A DNA stretch of 64,000 bases from Neoroseomonas lacus (GTDB lineage Bacteria; Pseudomonadota; Alphaproteobacteria; Acetobacterales; Acetobacteraceae). The number at the start of each line of letters is the position of its first letter. The stretch's first letter is position 1. A model generated the notes under the pieces. That model made no database searches, was not told where the DNA came from, and saw only the letters and a program-made list of their open reading frames with translations. This document shows, one piece after another, positions 6,947 to 15,019 of this stretch. The position numbers and the translations under genes are program-made. The stretch spans positions 186,001 through 250,000 of the forward strand of contig NZ_BMKW01000007.1 of NCBI RefSeq assembly GCF_014644535.1, in the 5' to 3' direction.

Positions 6947-8682
6947 CCAATTCCAACACGACGCTGACCATCACGGGTGGCGAGGCACTCGCGCGCATGC
7001 TCCAGGCCCATCAGGTCGGGCCGATGTTCGGCATGGGCGGCTTCCAGCTGCTGCCCTTCTACGAAGCGGTGCGCAGCCTCGGCCTCAAGCACTACCTGAT
7101 CAACGACGAACGCTGCGGCACCTTCGCCGCCGATGCCTGGGCGCGGGTGACCAACCGCCCCGGGGTGGTGGACGCAACGCTTGGCCCGGGGGCGACGAAC
7201 CTCGTCACCGGCCTGGTGGAATCGCTCAATGCCGGCATCCCGCTGGTCGCGATCACGGGCGACGCCAATCGCGACCACGCCTGGAAGAACATGACTCAGG
7301 AAGCGCGCCAGGTGGAAATCCTCCGCCCCGCCTGCAAGGAACTCATCCGCGTCGAGAGCACCAAGCGCATCCCGGAAATGGTGCGCCGTGCCTTCGCCGT
7401 CGCCACCTCCGGCCGCCCCGGCCCTGTCGTGCTCGACGTGCCGGAAGATGTCTGCCACGGCGAACACAGCTTCGCCGCCGACGAGATCTGGGCCGACCCC
7501 GGCACCCTCCAGGCCCAGGCGCGCCGCACCCGCCCCGACCCTACAGAACTCGACCGCGCCGCCGCATTGCTTGCGAAGGCGAAGCGCCCGCTGTTGCTGG
7601 TCGGCGGCGGCATCCATATCAGCGGCGCGCATGACGCCCTGCTCGCTCTCGCGGAATCGCAGAAGATCCCCGTCGCCCACACCATGTCCGGCAAGGGCGC
7701 GATCGCCTGCACCCATCCGCTCTCGGCCGGCGTCTTCGGCCGCTACTCGCGCATCGCCAACGACTTCGTGGCGGAGGCCGACCTGCTCATCGTGGTCGGC
7801 TGTAAGCTCGGTGAGATCGCCACCAAACGCTTCGCCCTGATGCCGGCCGGCATCCCCATCGTGCATATCGAGATCGTGCCGGAGGAAATTGGCCGCACCA
7901 CCCGCGCCGACGTCGCCCTCGCCTCCGACGCTAAGCTGGCGCTCGAAGACCTGCTCGCCGCTATGCCGCAAGCCCCGCTCCCCGACGGCCGCGCCGACTT
8001 CGCCGACGCCGTCGCCCCGCGCATGGCCGCCTGGCGCGTCGGCGCCGCCGACCGCCTCGAATCCAACGAGACCCCGATCAATGTCGGCCGCCTGATCAAC
8101 GAATTGAACATGGCCATGGCCGAGGACGACATCCTCGTCGCCGATGGAGGGTTCGCCGGCCATTGGGGCGGCCTGCTGTTCGACACCAAGCGCGCGGGCC
8201 GCCACTTCATCGCCGATCGGGGCTTCGCCTCCATCGGCTACGGCGCGCCGGGTGCGATGGGCGCGCAGATGGCCGCCGGCCCGAAGCGCCGCGTCGTCGG
8301 CCTGACCGGCGATGGTGGCTTCAACATGACGATCGGCGAGATCGAGACCGCCCGCCGCGTCGGCGCCAACTACGTGCTCTGCGTCTTCAACAATGGCGCC
8401 TCGGGCTATGTGAAGGCGCTCCAGCACGCGGTCTACGGCCCGGGCAACTACCAGTCCTCCGAACTCGCCGAAACCGACTACGCCGCCGCCGCCCGCGCCT
8501 TCGGCTGCCACGGCATTCGCGTGGAAGACCCGGGCAAGCTCGCCGCCGCCATCCGCGAAGGCCTCGCCAATACCGACAGCCCGACCGTCCTCGACGTCCA
8601 TGTCACCCGCGACCCCGCGCGGATGCTGCCGGGCACCGACAACCGAACCCTGCGCGTGGAGAAGGGCGATCGCCCGGTCTGA
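6943..8682 (+). CDS. ThDP-dependent enzyme of the acetolactate synthase/pyruvate oxidase superfamily
   Basis: The 579-residue protein has the three-domain POX/AHAS layout. The N-terminal pyrimidine domain carries the cofactor-activating glutamate in NDERCGTFAADAWAR (E56) and TLGPGATNLVTGL; a central domain has LLLVGGGIHISGAHDAL; the C-terminal domain has GDGGFNMTIGEIETARR (about residue 456) ending near FNNGASGY. It would catalyse carboligation or decarboxylation of a 2-oxoacid. The GTG start overlaps the upstream stop (GTGA), coupling it to the GSHGG protein. No regulatory small subunit of acetolactate synthase is adjacent, so branched-chain biosynthesis is unlikely and a catabolic role is more probable. 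Confidence 0.9.
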   Translation: MTNSNTTLTITGGEALARMLQAHQVGPMFGMGGFQLLPFYEAVRSLGLKHYLINDERCGTFAADAWARVTNRPGVVDATLGPGATNLVTGLVESLNAGIPLVAITGDANRDHAWKNMTQEARQVEILRPACKELIRVESTKRIPEMVRRAFAVATSGRPGPVVLDVPEDVCHGEHSFAADEIWADPGTLQAQARRTRPDPTELDRAAALLAKAKRPLLLVGGGIHISGAHDALLALAESQKIPVAHTMSGKGAIACTHPLSAGVFGRYSRIANDFVAEADLLIVVGCKLGEIATKRFALMPAGIPIVHIEIVPEEIGRTTRADVALASDAKLALEDLLAAMPQAPLPDGRADFADAVAPRMAAWRVGAADRLESNETPINVGRLINELNMAMAEDDILVADGGFAGHWGGLLFDTKRAGRHFIADRGFASIGYGAPGAMGAQMAAGPKRRVVGLTGDGGFNMTIGEIETARRVGANYVLCVFNNGASGYVKALQHAVYGPGNYQSSELAETDYAAAARAFGCHGIRVEDPGKLAAAIREGLANTDSPTVLDVHVTRDPARMLPGTDNRTLRVEKGDRPV

Positions 8683-8738
8683 GGCACCGCCTCGTATGGA
8701 GTTGAAGTGCTTCGCAGCGCCGGGAGCGGCGTCGGCGT

Positions 8739-8765
8739 GCTGGAGCGGCATCTGGACGCTCCAGC
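8739..8765 (+). terminator. Hairpin after the ThDP enzyme gene
   Basis: A perfect 9-bp stem (8739-8747 with 8757-8765, loop of 9) lies 56 bp after the stop of the ThDP enzyme gene. There is no T-run directly after it, so it is a candidate terminator or 3' stabilising hairpin rather than a textbook intrinsic terminator. Confidence 0.45.
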
Positions 8766-8777
8766 CAACAGAACCCT

Positions 8778-8848
8778 CTCTAGCCTATTGTTTTTACAAG
8801 AATTTTCACTCGATCTGGTGATTCCGCCTGATCGCGATCTGCTCTAGC
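8778..8848 (+). repeat. Dispersed intergenic repeat, family 1, copy A
   Basis: This 71-bp stretch closely resembles 37011-37083. The shared core reads, with few changes, CGATC-GGTGATTCC-CTGATCG-GATCTGCTC-AGC, and both copies are preceded by an AT-richer leader (TCTCTA-CCT). The core contains an inverted repeat, GATC(A/T)GGTG against C(C)TGATC. It lies directly upstream of the small secreted-protein gene at 8863 and might supply its promoter. Both copies are intergenic and in the same orientation. Confidence 0.6.
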
Positions 8849-8862
8849 ATGGGGCCGACCCC

Positions 8863-9297
8863 ATGGCCCGTCGCGATCGCCCTGCCGCCGCGTTGCTCGC
8901 CCTGCTGACCCTCGGCGGCCCCGCCGCCGTGCAGGCGCCGGAACCGGCCCTGCCACGCGTCATCTATGGCGAGGCCGAACCACGGGTGATCTATGGTCCT
9001 GCCTCGACGCCACCCGAACACGCCGTCCGGCCGGTCGCTACACCGCAGGCCCCGCCGCGGCCGCAGCCACCCTCGGAGACCTCGCTGACCTATGGCTGGG
9101 TCCCGGTCGGTCCGCCAGTCTGGTATCGTCCGCCCGGCCCGCACCGGCCGATGCCGCCAGGCGCGACCGCCTGGGGGTTCCCCCCACCCCGACCATCAAC
9201 GGCTGCGTCGAACGCCCCTTGCCGCCCGGTCGCCCTCTCGTCCCGCCACTCAATCAGCGCCCGGCCCAGTTGTGCCGGTAGCCTTTCACCCCGCTGA
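8863..9297 (+). CDS. Small secreted proline-rich protein, probably frameshifted near its 3' end
   Basis: The 144-codon frame begins MARRDRPAAALLALLTLGG, a signal peptide, followed by a proline-rich region with a duplicated P-R-V-I-Y-G motif (residues 31-36 and 40-45) and TYGWVPVGPPVWYRPPGP. After about residue 105 the composition becomes odd. From the G-run at 9173-9177 the frame one base back reads GVPPTPTINGCVERPLPPGR and continues to TAG at 9279-9281, a far more protein-like tail. A one-base loss in the G-run, a sequencing error or programmed slippage would explain this. Function is unknown; periplasmic or envelope location is inferred. Confidence 0.5.
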   Translation: MARRDRPAAALLALLTLGGPAAVQAPEPALPRVIYGEAEPRVIYGPASTPPEHAVRPVATPQAPPRPQPPSETSLTYGWVPVGPPVWYRPPGPHRPMPPGATAWGFPPPRPSTAASNAPCRPVALSSRHSISARPSCAGSLSPR

Positions 9298-9373
9298 GGC
9301 CGCCACACCCCTGCCACCATGCTGAACCACCTTGGACCAGACTGACGGGCATTCCCGCATAAAGGATCGCGCC

Positions 9374-9871
9374 ATGGCGCTGTCGATACGTCTCCTGCCG
9401 CTGGGGCTGATCGCCCTGCTCGCGGCCTGCAGCAACCCCTACGACCCCGGCCAGCGGGCCGCCGGCGGTGCGTTGATCGGCGCCGGCACCGGCGCCGCGA
9501 TCGGTGGCATCGCCGGCGGGCCCCGCGGCCTGGCCATCGGTGCCCTTGCCGGCGGGCTGGGTGGCGCGGCCCTTGGTGCCGCCACCACGCCGCAGCAGCC
9601 GCAATACCAGGGCGGCTATCCGCCCCAGGGCTATGGCCAGCAAGGCTACGCACCACAGCCCGGCTATACCCAGGCGCCGTACCCGCCCGCCTACTCCCAG
9701 GCACCGGTCGGCGCGCAGACCTACTACCCGCCGCCGAACCAGGGCTACGTCACTGCGCCCGTCCCCTATCAGGGACCGCCGCCGCAGAGTTACCAGGCGC
9801 CGCCGGGCTCCTATTGGCAGCCGCAGCCCTACGTCGCGCCGCCGGACCCCTACGCCGCCTACCGGTACTGA
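9374..9871 (+). CDS. Glycine-zipper lipoprotein with Pro/Tyr/Gln-rich tail
   Basis: The 165-residue product starts MALSIRLLPLGLIALLAACS, a lipoprotein signal with lipobox LLAAC, so C17 would be lipidated. Residues 28-70 are a glycine zipper (GGALIGAGTGAAIGGIAGG and a second Gly/Ala run), the pattern of outer-membrane proteins that insert or oligomerise through glycine-packed helices. The rest is rich in P, Y, Q and G. An in-frame ATG 14 codons upstream is ignored because it would bury the lipobox. Its 3' end overlaps the convergent ribokinase gene by 13 bp. No specific function can be assigned. Confidence 0.8.
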   Translation: MALSIRLLPLGLIALLAACSNPYDPGQRAAGGALIGAGTGAAIGGIAGGPRGLAIGALAGGLGGAALGAATTPQQPQYQGGYPPQGYGQQGYAPQPGYTQAPYPPAYSQAPVGAQTYYPPPNQGYVTAPVPYQGPPPQSYQAPPGSYWQPQPYVAPPDPYAAYRY

Positions 9872-10761
9872 GCGGCCGCCGCCTCGATCGCCGCCAGCCG
9901 CGGCAGCGACGGCACCGCCCCCGCCACGCCGCAGGCCAAGGCCCCGGCCACCACGCCCCGGCGCAAGGCCTCCGATTCACGCGCCCTCTCCACCAGCGCC
10001 GCGGCGAAAGCGCCGATGAAGGCATCCCCGGCGCCCGTGCTGTCGACGACCTCGACCGGCAGCGCCGGCACATGGACAACCACGCCGTCCCGCCCGGCCC
10101 AATAGGCCCCGCCGGCCCCGGCCGTCAGCACCACCCCCCGCGCATGCCGCGGCGCCAGCGCAGCCGCCAACGCCCCCGGCGCCGCCGTGCGGGCGAGCAT
10201 CAGCGCCGCCTCCGTCTCGTTCACCACCAGGATGTCGGTCAGCGCCAGCAACCCGTCCGGCAAGTCGCGCGCCGGCGCTGCATTAAGCAAAGTTGCGATG
10301 CCCCGCGCCCGAGCGGCGCGGAAGGCCGCCTCCGTGACACCGAGCGGCGTTTCAAGCTGCGCCACCACCAACGCCGCCCCCGCCACGGCACCGGCCGCCC
10401 CCTCCGCCGCCAACACCCCATTGGCCCCGGCGACCAGGACGATCTCATTCTCCCCCTGCTCATCGACCAGGATCAACGCCTCGCCGGTCGGCACTCCATC
10501 CAGGGACATGACGGCACGGGCATCGATGTCTTCCTCGGCCCAAAGCGCGAGCGCCCCCTGCCCGGCCGCATCCCGCCCGATCGCGGCCACCATCGTCACG
10601 GTGGCCCCGGCCCGCGCCGCCGCAACAGCCTGGTTGCTGCCCTTGCCACCATGGAACCGCGTCATGCCCGTCGCCGCCAGCGTCTCCCCGGGTTGCGGAA
10701 AGCGCGGGACCGCCAACACGGTGTCGCGATTATAAGAACCGACGACGGTGATCCGCCCCAT
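9859..10761 (-). CDS. rbsK: Ribokinase (PfkB family sugar kinase)
   Basis: A 300-residue PfkB-family kinase. The N-terminal motif GSYNRDTVLAVPRFPQPGET, the glycine-rich GGKGSNQAVAAARAG (about residues 37-51) and the C-terminal anion-hole/catalytic motif DSTGAGDAFIGAFAAAL (about 235-250) identify the family, and the GGKGSNQA form is typical of ribokinase. It phosphorylates D-ribose at O5 with ATP. The start ATG follows GGGAGG. There is no ribose transporter or repressor next to it, so the exact sugar is not confirmed. It converges on the lipoprotein gene with a 13-bp overlap of coding ends. Confidence 0.88.
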   Translation of the reverse strand: MGRITVVGSYNRDTVLAVPRFPQPGETLAATGMTRFHGGKGSNQAVAAARAGATVTMVAAIGRDAAGQGALALWAEEDIDARAVMSLDGVPTGEALILVDEQGENEIVLVAGANGVLAAEGAAGAVAGAALVVAQLETPLGVTEAAFRAARARGIATLLNAAPARDLPDGLLALTDILVVNETEAALMLARTAAPGALAAALAPRHARGVVLTAGAGGAYWAGRDGVVVHVPALPVEVVDSTGAGDAFIGAFAAALVERARESEALRRGVVAGALACGVAGAVPSLPRLAAIEAAAAQYR

Positions 10762-10889
10762 GCTGCCCTCCCAAGCCGTGGCGACACTCGGCAAGGCCCG
10801 CGCGGGGGTCAAGCCGCCGCTTGCGCCGGCGCAAGGCAGCCCGTCACCAACCGCGCGACAATAATCATCACGCGCCTGGAGCCCCCCGC

Positions 10890-11327
10890 ATGACCGACCC
10901 CTTGCAGATCGTCTGCCCGCATTGCGACGCGGTGAACCGAGTCCCGGCCGCCCGCCTCGCCGACCACCCCACCTGCGGCGCCTGTCACCGCCCCCTGTTC
11001 ACCGCCGAACCCGTGGCACTGGACGAGCCACGCTTCCGCAAGCATCTGCGTGCCTCCTCCATCCCACTGCTGGTGGATTTCTGGGCCTCCTGGTGCGGCC
11101 CCTGCCGGGCGATGTCGCCGGCCTTCGCGGCGGCGGCACCGACGCTCGAACCGCAAGTCCGGCTGGTGAAGGTCTCCACTGAGGAAGCGCCCACCCTGGC
11201 GCAGGAACTCTCCATCCAGAGCATCCCGACACTCGCCGTGTTCCGCCAGGGGCGGGAGGTCGCCCGCCAGGCCGGCGCCATCCCGACCAGCCGGATCCTC
11301 GACTGGACCCGCCAGGCGCTCGGTTGA
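10890..11327 (+). CDS. trxC: Thioredoxin 2 (zinc-binding, TrxC-like)
   Basis: The 145-residue protein carries an N-terminal zinc ribbon with two CxxC pairs (C9/C12 and C29/C32) followed by a thioredoxin fold with the active site WCGPC (C69/C72) and IQSIPTLAVF containing the cis-proline. This arrangement is that of thioredoxin 2, a cytosolic disulfide reductase often linked to oxidative stress. The start was placed at MTDPLQIVCPHC because it gives the standard TrxC N-terminus; an upstream open stretch of 23 codons is not protein-like. It is read divergently from rbsK. Confidence 0.93.
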   Translation: MTDPLQIVCPHCDAVNRVPAARLADHPTCGACHRPLFTAEPVALDEPRFRKHLRASSIPLLVDFWASWCGPCRAMSPAFAAAAPTLEPQVRLVKVSTEEAPTLAQELSIQSIPTLAVFRQGREVARQAGAIPTSRILDWTRQALG

Positions 11328-11402
11328 GGCCGCTACCGGGTTGCAGTGCAGCAAACAGCGCCTAACCTAGGGAGTGAACGTTCACAGCCGCTGAGGCCCT
11401 CC

Positions 11403-13733
11403 ATGCCCGACATCAACCTGGCCGATCCCACCACGATGAAGTTCGGGATCGGGCAGCCCGTGCCCCGGCAGGAGGACCCGACCCTGCTGCAGGGCCGCGG
11501 CCGCTACACCGATGACCTCTCCGTCGCCGGTCAGGCCTGGTGCGTCATGGTGCGCAGCCCCTACGCCCATGGCGTGATCAAGGCCATCGGCACTGAGGCG
11601 GCGAAGGCTATGCCCGGCGTGCTCGGCGTCTACACCGCCGCCGACATGGCCGAATACGGCCCGATGCGCAGCGTGCTGCCGCTCAAGAACAAGGATGGCA
11701 GCCCGCTGATCAACGTCCTGCGCGGGCCGCTCGCCGCCGACAAGGTGCGCTTCGTCGGCGACCCGGTCGCCTTCGTTGTCGCCGAGACCAAGTTGCAGGC
11801 CCGCGACGCCGCCGAGGCGGTCGAGATGGAGATCGACGCGCTCGATGCCGTGACCGAGGCCTCCGCCGCCGCCGCCCCAGGCGCGCCCCAACTCTACGAC
11901 CACATCCCCGGCAACGTCGTGCTCGACTTCCGCTTCGGCGACGCCGACAAGGTCGCCGAAGCCTTCGCCAAGGCGGCGCATGTCACCACCCTGCCGATCC
12001 GCAACAACCGCATCGTCGTCTGCTCGATGGAGCCGCGCTCGGCGATCGGCGAATGGGACGCCGCCGACGGCCGCTACGTGCTGCATGTCGGCAGCCAGGG
12101 CGTCTTCGGCCTGCGCAACCAGATGGCCAACGACATCCTGAAGGTGCCGGTCGAAAAGCTCCGCATCCTCACCGGCAATGTTGGCGGCTCCTTCGGCATG
12201 AAGGCCAGCGCCTATCCGGAATACACCTGCGTCCTGCATGCGGCGAAGCTGCTCGGCCGCCCGGTGAAGTGGACCGATGACCGCTCCGGCGCCTTCCTCT
12301 CCGACTGTCACGGCCGCGACCACGAGGTGGAAGCCTCCCTCGCGCTCGATGCGGAGGGCAAGTTCCTGGCGGTGAAGCTGGTCTCCTACGGCAACATGGG
12401 CGGCTACCTCTCGACCGTCGGCAACCTGATGGGCACCGGCAACTTCTCGAAGAACATCCAGTCGAACTACGCGACGCCGCTGCTGCTGGTCGAGACGAAG
12501 AACGTCGTCACCAACACCACGCCGGTCTCCGCCTATCGCGGCGCCGGCCGTCCCGAGGGCAACTACTTCATGGAGCGGCTGATCGAGACCGCCGCCCGCG
12601 AGATGGGCCGCGACCCCATCGCGCTGCGCAAGCTGAACCACATCAAGCCGGCGCAGTTCCCCTTCAGCGCGCCCTCCGGCTCCGTCTACGATTCCGGCGA
12701 CTTTTCCGCGCTGTTCGACAAGGCGCTCGCCGCGGCCGACTGGAATGGCTACGCCGCCCGCAAGGCCGCGAGCGAATCACGCGGCATGGTGCGCGGCCGC
12801 GGCATCGGCAATTTCCTCGAATGCACCGCGCCGCCGATGAAGGAACAGGGCGAGCTGGTCTTCGAGGAGGATGGCTCCGTCACCATCGTCACCGGCACGC
12901 TCGACTACGGCCAGGGCCACTGGACGCCCTTCGCCCAGGTGCTGCACGCGAAGCTCGGCGTGCCCTTCGACAGCATCAAGCTGGTGCAGGGCGATTCCGA
13001 CCGGCTGATCGCCGGCGGTGGCACCGGCGGGTCGAAGTCGCTGATGGCCTCGGGCGCCGCCATCCTCGAAGCCGCCGACATGGTCATCGAGAAGGGCCGC
13101 AAGGCCGCCGGCTACGTCCTTGAAGCCGCCGCCGAGGACATCGAATTCGCCGATGGCCGCTTCGCCATCGCCGGCACCGATCGCGGCATCGGCATCATGG
13201 AACTGGCCGCCAAGCTGCGCACCATCGGCCCCCTGCCCCAGGACGTACCCAACGCGCTCGACAGCCGCACGGTCTTCAACGAAGCGCCGATGGCCTATCC
13301 GAATGGCTGCCACATCTGCGAGGTCGAAATCGACCCCGACACCGGCATCGTGAAGATCGACCGCTATCTCTCGGTCAACGACTTCGGCGTGATCGTGAAT
13401 CCGCTGCTGGTCGAGGGCCAGGCGCATGGCGGCATCGTCCAGGGCATCGGCCAGGCGCTGCTCGAGCACGTCGTCTATTCCGAGGACGGCCAGCCCCTGA
13501 CCGGCTCCTACATGGATTATGGCCTGCCGCGCGCCGACGACCTGCCGAGCTTCGGCTTCGAAAGCGCGCCCGACCCGTGCAAGACCAACCCGCTCGGCGC
13601 GAAGGGCTGCGGCGAGGCCGGCTGCGCCGGGTCGCTGCCGGCGGTGATGAACGCGATCTCGGATGCGCTGGGCGGCAAGCACATCAACATGCCGGCGACG
13701 CCGGAGAAGGTTTGGGCGGCGCTGCACGCATGA
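11403..13733 (+). CDS. Xanthine dehydrogenase-family molybdopterin-binding subunit
   Basis: A 776-residue large subunit of the xanthine dehydrogenase/aldehyde oxidase/CO dehydrogenase superfamily. VPRQEDPTLLQGRGRYTDDL opens the protein, followed by NVGGSFGMKASAYPEY, AYRGAGRPEGNYFMERLIE, GGTGGSKSLMASGAA and GAKGCGEAGCAGSLPAVMNA, which holds the base-catalyst glutamate. AYRGAGRPE rather than the AYRCSFR loop of true CO dehydrogenase argues for hydroxylation of another substrate. It binds molybdopterin cytosine dinucleotide. The usual small 2Fe-2S and medium FAD subunits are missing on both sides, so partners must be encoded elsewhere. A GC-rich hairpin follows the stop. Confidence 0.93.
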   Translation: MPDINLADPTTMKFGIGQPVPRQEDPTLLQGRGRYTDDLSVAGQAWCVMVRSPYAHGVIKAIGTEAAKAMPGVLGVYTAADMAEYGPMRSVLPLKNKDGSPLINVLRGPLAADKVRFVGDPVAFVVAETKLQARDAAEAVEMEIDALDAVTEASAAAAPGAPQLYDHIPGNVVLDFRFGDADKVAEAFAKAAHVTTLPIRNNRIVVCSMEPRSAIGEWDAADGRYVLHVGSQGVFGLRNQMANDILKVPVEKLRILTGNVGGSFGMKASAYPEYTCVLHAAKLLGRPVKWTDDRSGAFLSDCHGRDHEVEASLALDAEGKFLAVKLVSYGNMGGYLSTVGNLMGTGNFSKNIQSNYATPLLLVETKNVVTNTTPVSAYRGAGRPEGNYFMERLIETAAREMGRDPIALRKLNHIKPAQFPFSAPSGSVYDSGDFSALFDKALAAADWNGYAARKAASESRGMVRGRGIGNFLECTAPPMKEQGELVFEEDGSVTIVTGTLDYGQGHWTPFAQVLHAKLGVPFDSIKLVQGDSDRLIAGGGTGGSKSLMASGAAILEAADMVIEKGRKAAGYVLEAAAEDIEFADGRFAIAGTDRGIGIMELAAKLRTIGPLPQDVPNALDSRTVFNEAPMAYPNGCHICEVEIDPDTGIVKIDRYLSVNDFGVIVNPLLVEGQAHGGIVQGIGQALLEHVVYSEDGQPLTGSYMDYGLPRADDLPSFGFESAPDPCKTNPLGAKGCGEAGCAGSLPAVMNAISDALGGKHINMPATPEKVWAALHA

Positions 13734-13739
13734 GAAAGG

Positions 13740-13763
13740 TCGGGGGAGGAACACCTCCCCCGA
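13740..13763 (+). terminator. GC-rich hairpin after the molybdopterin subunit gene
   Basis: A perfect 10-bp stem (13740-13749 with 13754-13763) closed by the tetraloop AACA starts 7 bp after the stop codon. The convergent position and the adjoining second hairpin for the opposite strand make a terminator role likely. Confidence 0.65.
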
Positions 13764-13836
13764 ATCCCCCATCGTTTCTTGTCTGTTGGAAACTGACGTC
13801 GGAGTTCGGCGCCAATCGATAGAAAAAGGAGGGGGA

Positions 13837-13858
13837 TCGGGGGAGTTCTCTTCCCCGA
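13837..13858 (-). terminator. Terminator of the acyl-CoA dehydrogenase operon
   Basis: Read on the minus strand, an 8-bp stem with one G-T pair (13851-13858 with 13837-13844, 6-nt loop) is followed by a C-rich run and then CTTTTTCT, giving a hairpin plus U-tract soon after the stop of the 13871-15013 gene. Confidence 0.65.
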
Positions 13859-13870
13859 CCTTCCTTCTAC

Positions 13871-15013
13871 CTAAGCCGCCACAAACACCCCACCTTCCTC
13901 GCTCAGCGCCGCAAGGTGGTGGTCCATATCCCCAAACATGTTCTCAATGACGGTCAGCCGCTTGAGATAATGCCCGCCGGCATACTCCATCGTCATGGCG
14001 ATGCCGCCATGCATCTGCACCGTCTGCTGCCCGACGAAGCGCGCGTTGCGGCCGATCTCGACCTTCACCGCGCGCATCAGGCGGCGCCGTTCGGCGTCGT
14101 CCTTCTCGCTCGCCGTCATCGCCGCCAGCATCGCCATCGAGCGTGCCTGCTCCAGGCAGACCATCATCTCCGCCGCACGATGCTGCAACGACTGGAACGT
14201 CCCGATCGCCCGCCCGAACTGCTTGCGCGTCTTCAGGTAATCGACGGTCAGGTCCTTCGCCGCCTCCATGCAGCCGATCGCCTCGGCCGAGAGCGCCGCG
14301 ATGGTCTCATCCGCCACACGCTCGACCAGCGCCAGGCCACCGGCCAGCTTCGCCTCGGCACCCACCTTCACATGGTCGAAGGTGATGTCCGCGGCGCGCT
14401 GCCCGTCCGAGGTCTTGAACCCGCGCCGTGACACGCCGGTCGCATCGGCGGGGATGAGGAACACCTCGATCCCATCGCGATCGCGCCGTGCACCCGCAAC
14501 GCGCGCGGTGACGATCAGCTCGTCCGCCGTGTCGCCGTGCACGACAACGCCCTTGCGCCCTTCGATCACCCAGCCATCGCCCTCCTTCTTCGCGGAGGTG
14601 GCGACGTCATGCAGGTCGAAGCGCGACTGCACCTCGGTATGCGCGAAGGCAAGCAGCATCTTGCCCTCGGCAATCTTCGGCACCATCGCACCGCGCTGCT
14701 CGGCGGTGGCGCCATGACGCAGGAAACCACCCCCCATCACCACCGTGGACATGAAGGGTTCCAGCGTCAGCGAACGCCCCATCTGCTCGGCGACGATCAT
14801 GGTCTCGACGGCACCGTAGCCGAGCCCACCATCATCCTCGGCAAACGGCATCGCCAGCAGCCCGAGATCGGCATAGGCGGCCCAGACCTCGCGCGACCAC
14901 CCGGTCGCGGAGGCCATGTAGCCCTTGCGCTGCTCGAAGCCGTACTTGTCCTTCAGTAGCTTCGCCAGGCTGTCCTGCAGAAGCCGCTGGTCTTCGGAAA
15001 GATCGAAATCCAT
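13871..15013 (-). CDS. Acyl-CoA dehydrogenase
   Basis: A 380-residue flavoprotein starting MDFDLSEDQRLLQDSLAKLL. The N-terminal helical domain, a central beta domain (MLLAFAHTEVQSRFDLHDV) and a C-terminal helical domain with RKQFGRAIGTFQSLQHRAAEM are the acyl-CoA dehydrogenase order; the usual LTEPGAGSD-type FAD motif is replaced by a divergent version, as in IpdE/FadE-type two-gene systems. It would introduce a trans-2,3 double bond into an acyl-CoA. It lies 6 bp after another acyl-CoA dehydrogenase gene on the same strand, so the two may form a heteromer, as known for some steroid and side-chain dehydrogenases. Confidence 0.92.
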   Translation of the reverse strand: MDFDLSEDQRLLQDSLAKLLKDKYGFEQRKGYMASATGWSREVWAAYADLGLLAMPFAEDDGGLGYGAVETMIVAEQMGRSLTLEPFMSTVVMGGGFLRHGATAEQRGAMVPKIAEGKMLLAFAHTEVQSRFDLHDVATSAKKEGDGWVIEGRKGVVVHGDTADELIVTARVAGARRDRDGIEVFLIPADATGVSRRGFKTSDGQRAADITFDHVKVGAEAKLAGGLALVERVADETIAALSAEAIGCMEAAKDLTVDYLKTRKQFGRAIGTFQSLQHRAAEMMVCLEQARSMAMLAAMTASEKDDAERRRLMRAVKVEIGRNARFVGQQTVQMHGGIAMTMEYAGGHYLKRLTVIENMFGDMDHHLAALSEEGGVFVAA

Positions 15014-15019
15014 GTCTGT

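Noticed and set aside
6778..8751. Minus-strand open frame of over 650 codons opposite the ThDP enzyme
   Set aside because: Composition is Ala/Gly/His/Asp-rich without domains; the plus strand has full ThDP motifs.
11382..12641. Minus-strand open frame opposite the molybdopterin subunit
   Set aside because: Shadow of a well-conserved enzyme; no ribosome site or recognisable domain.
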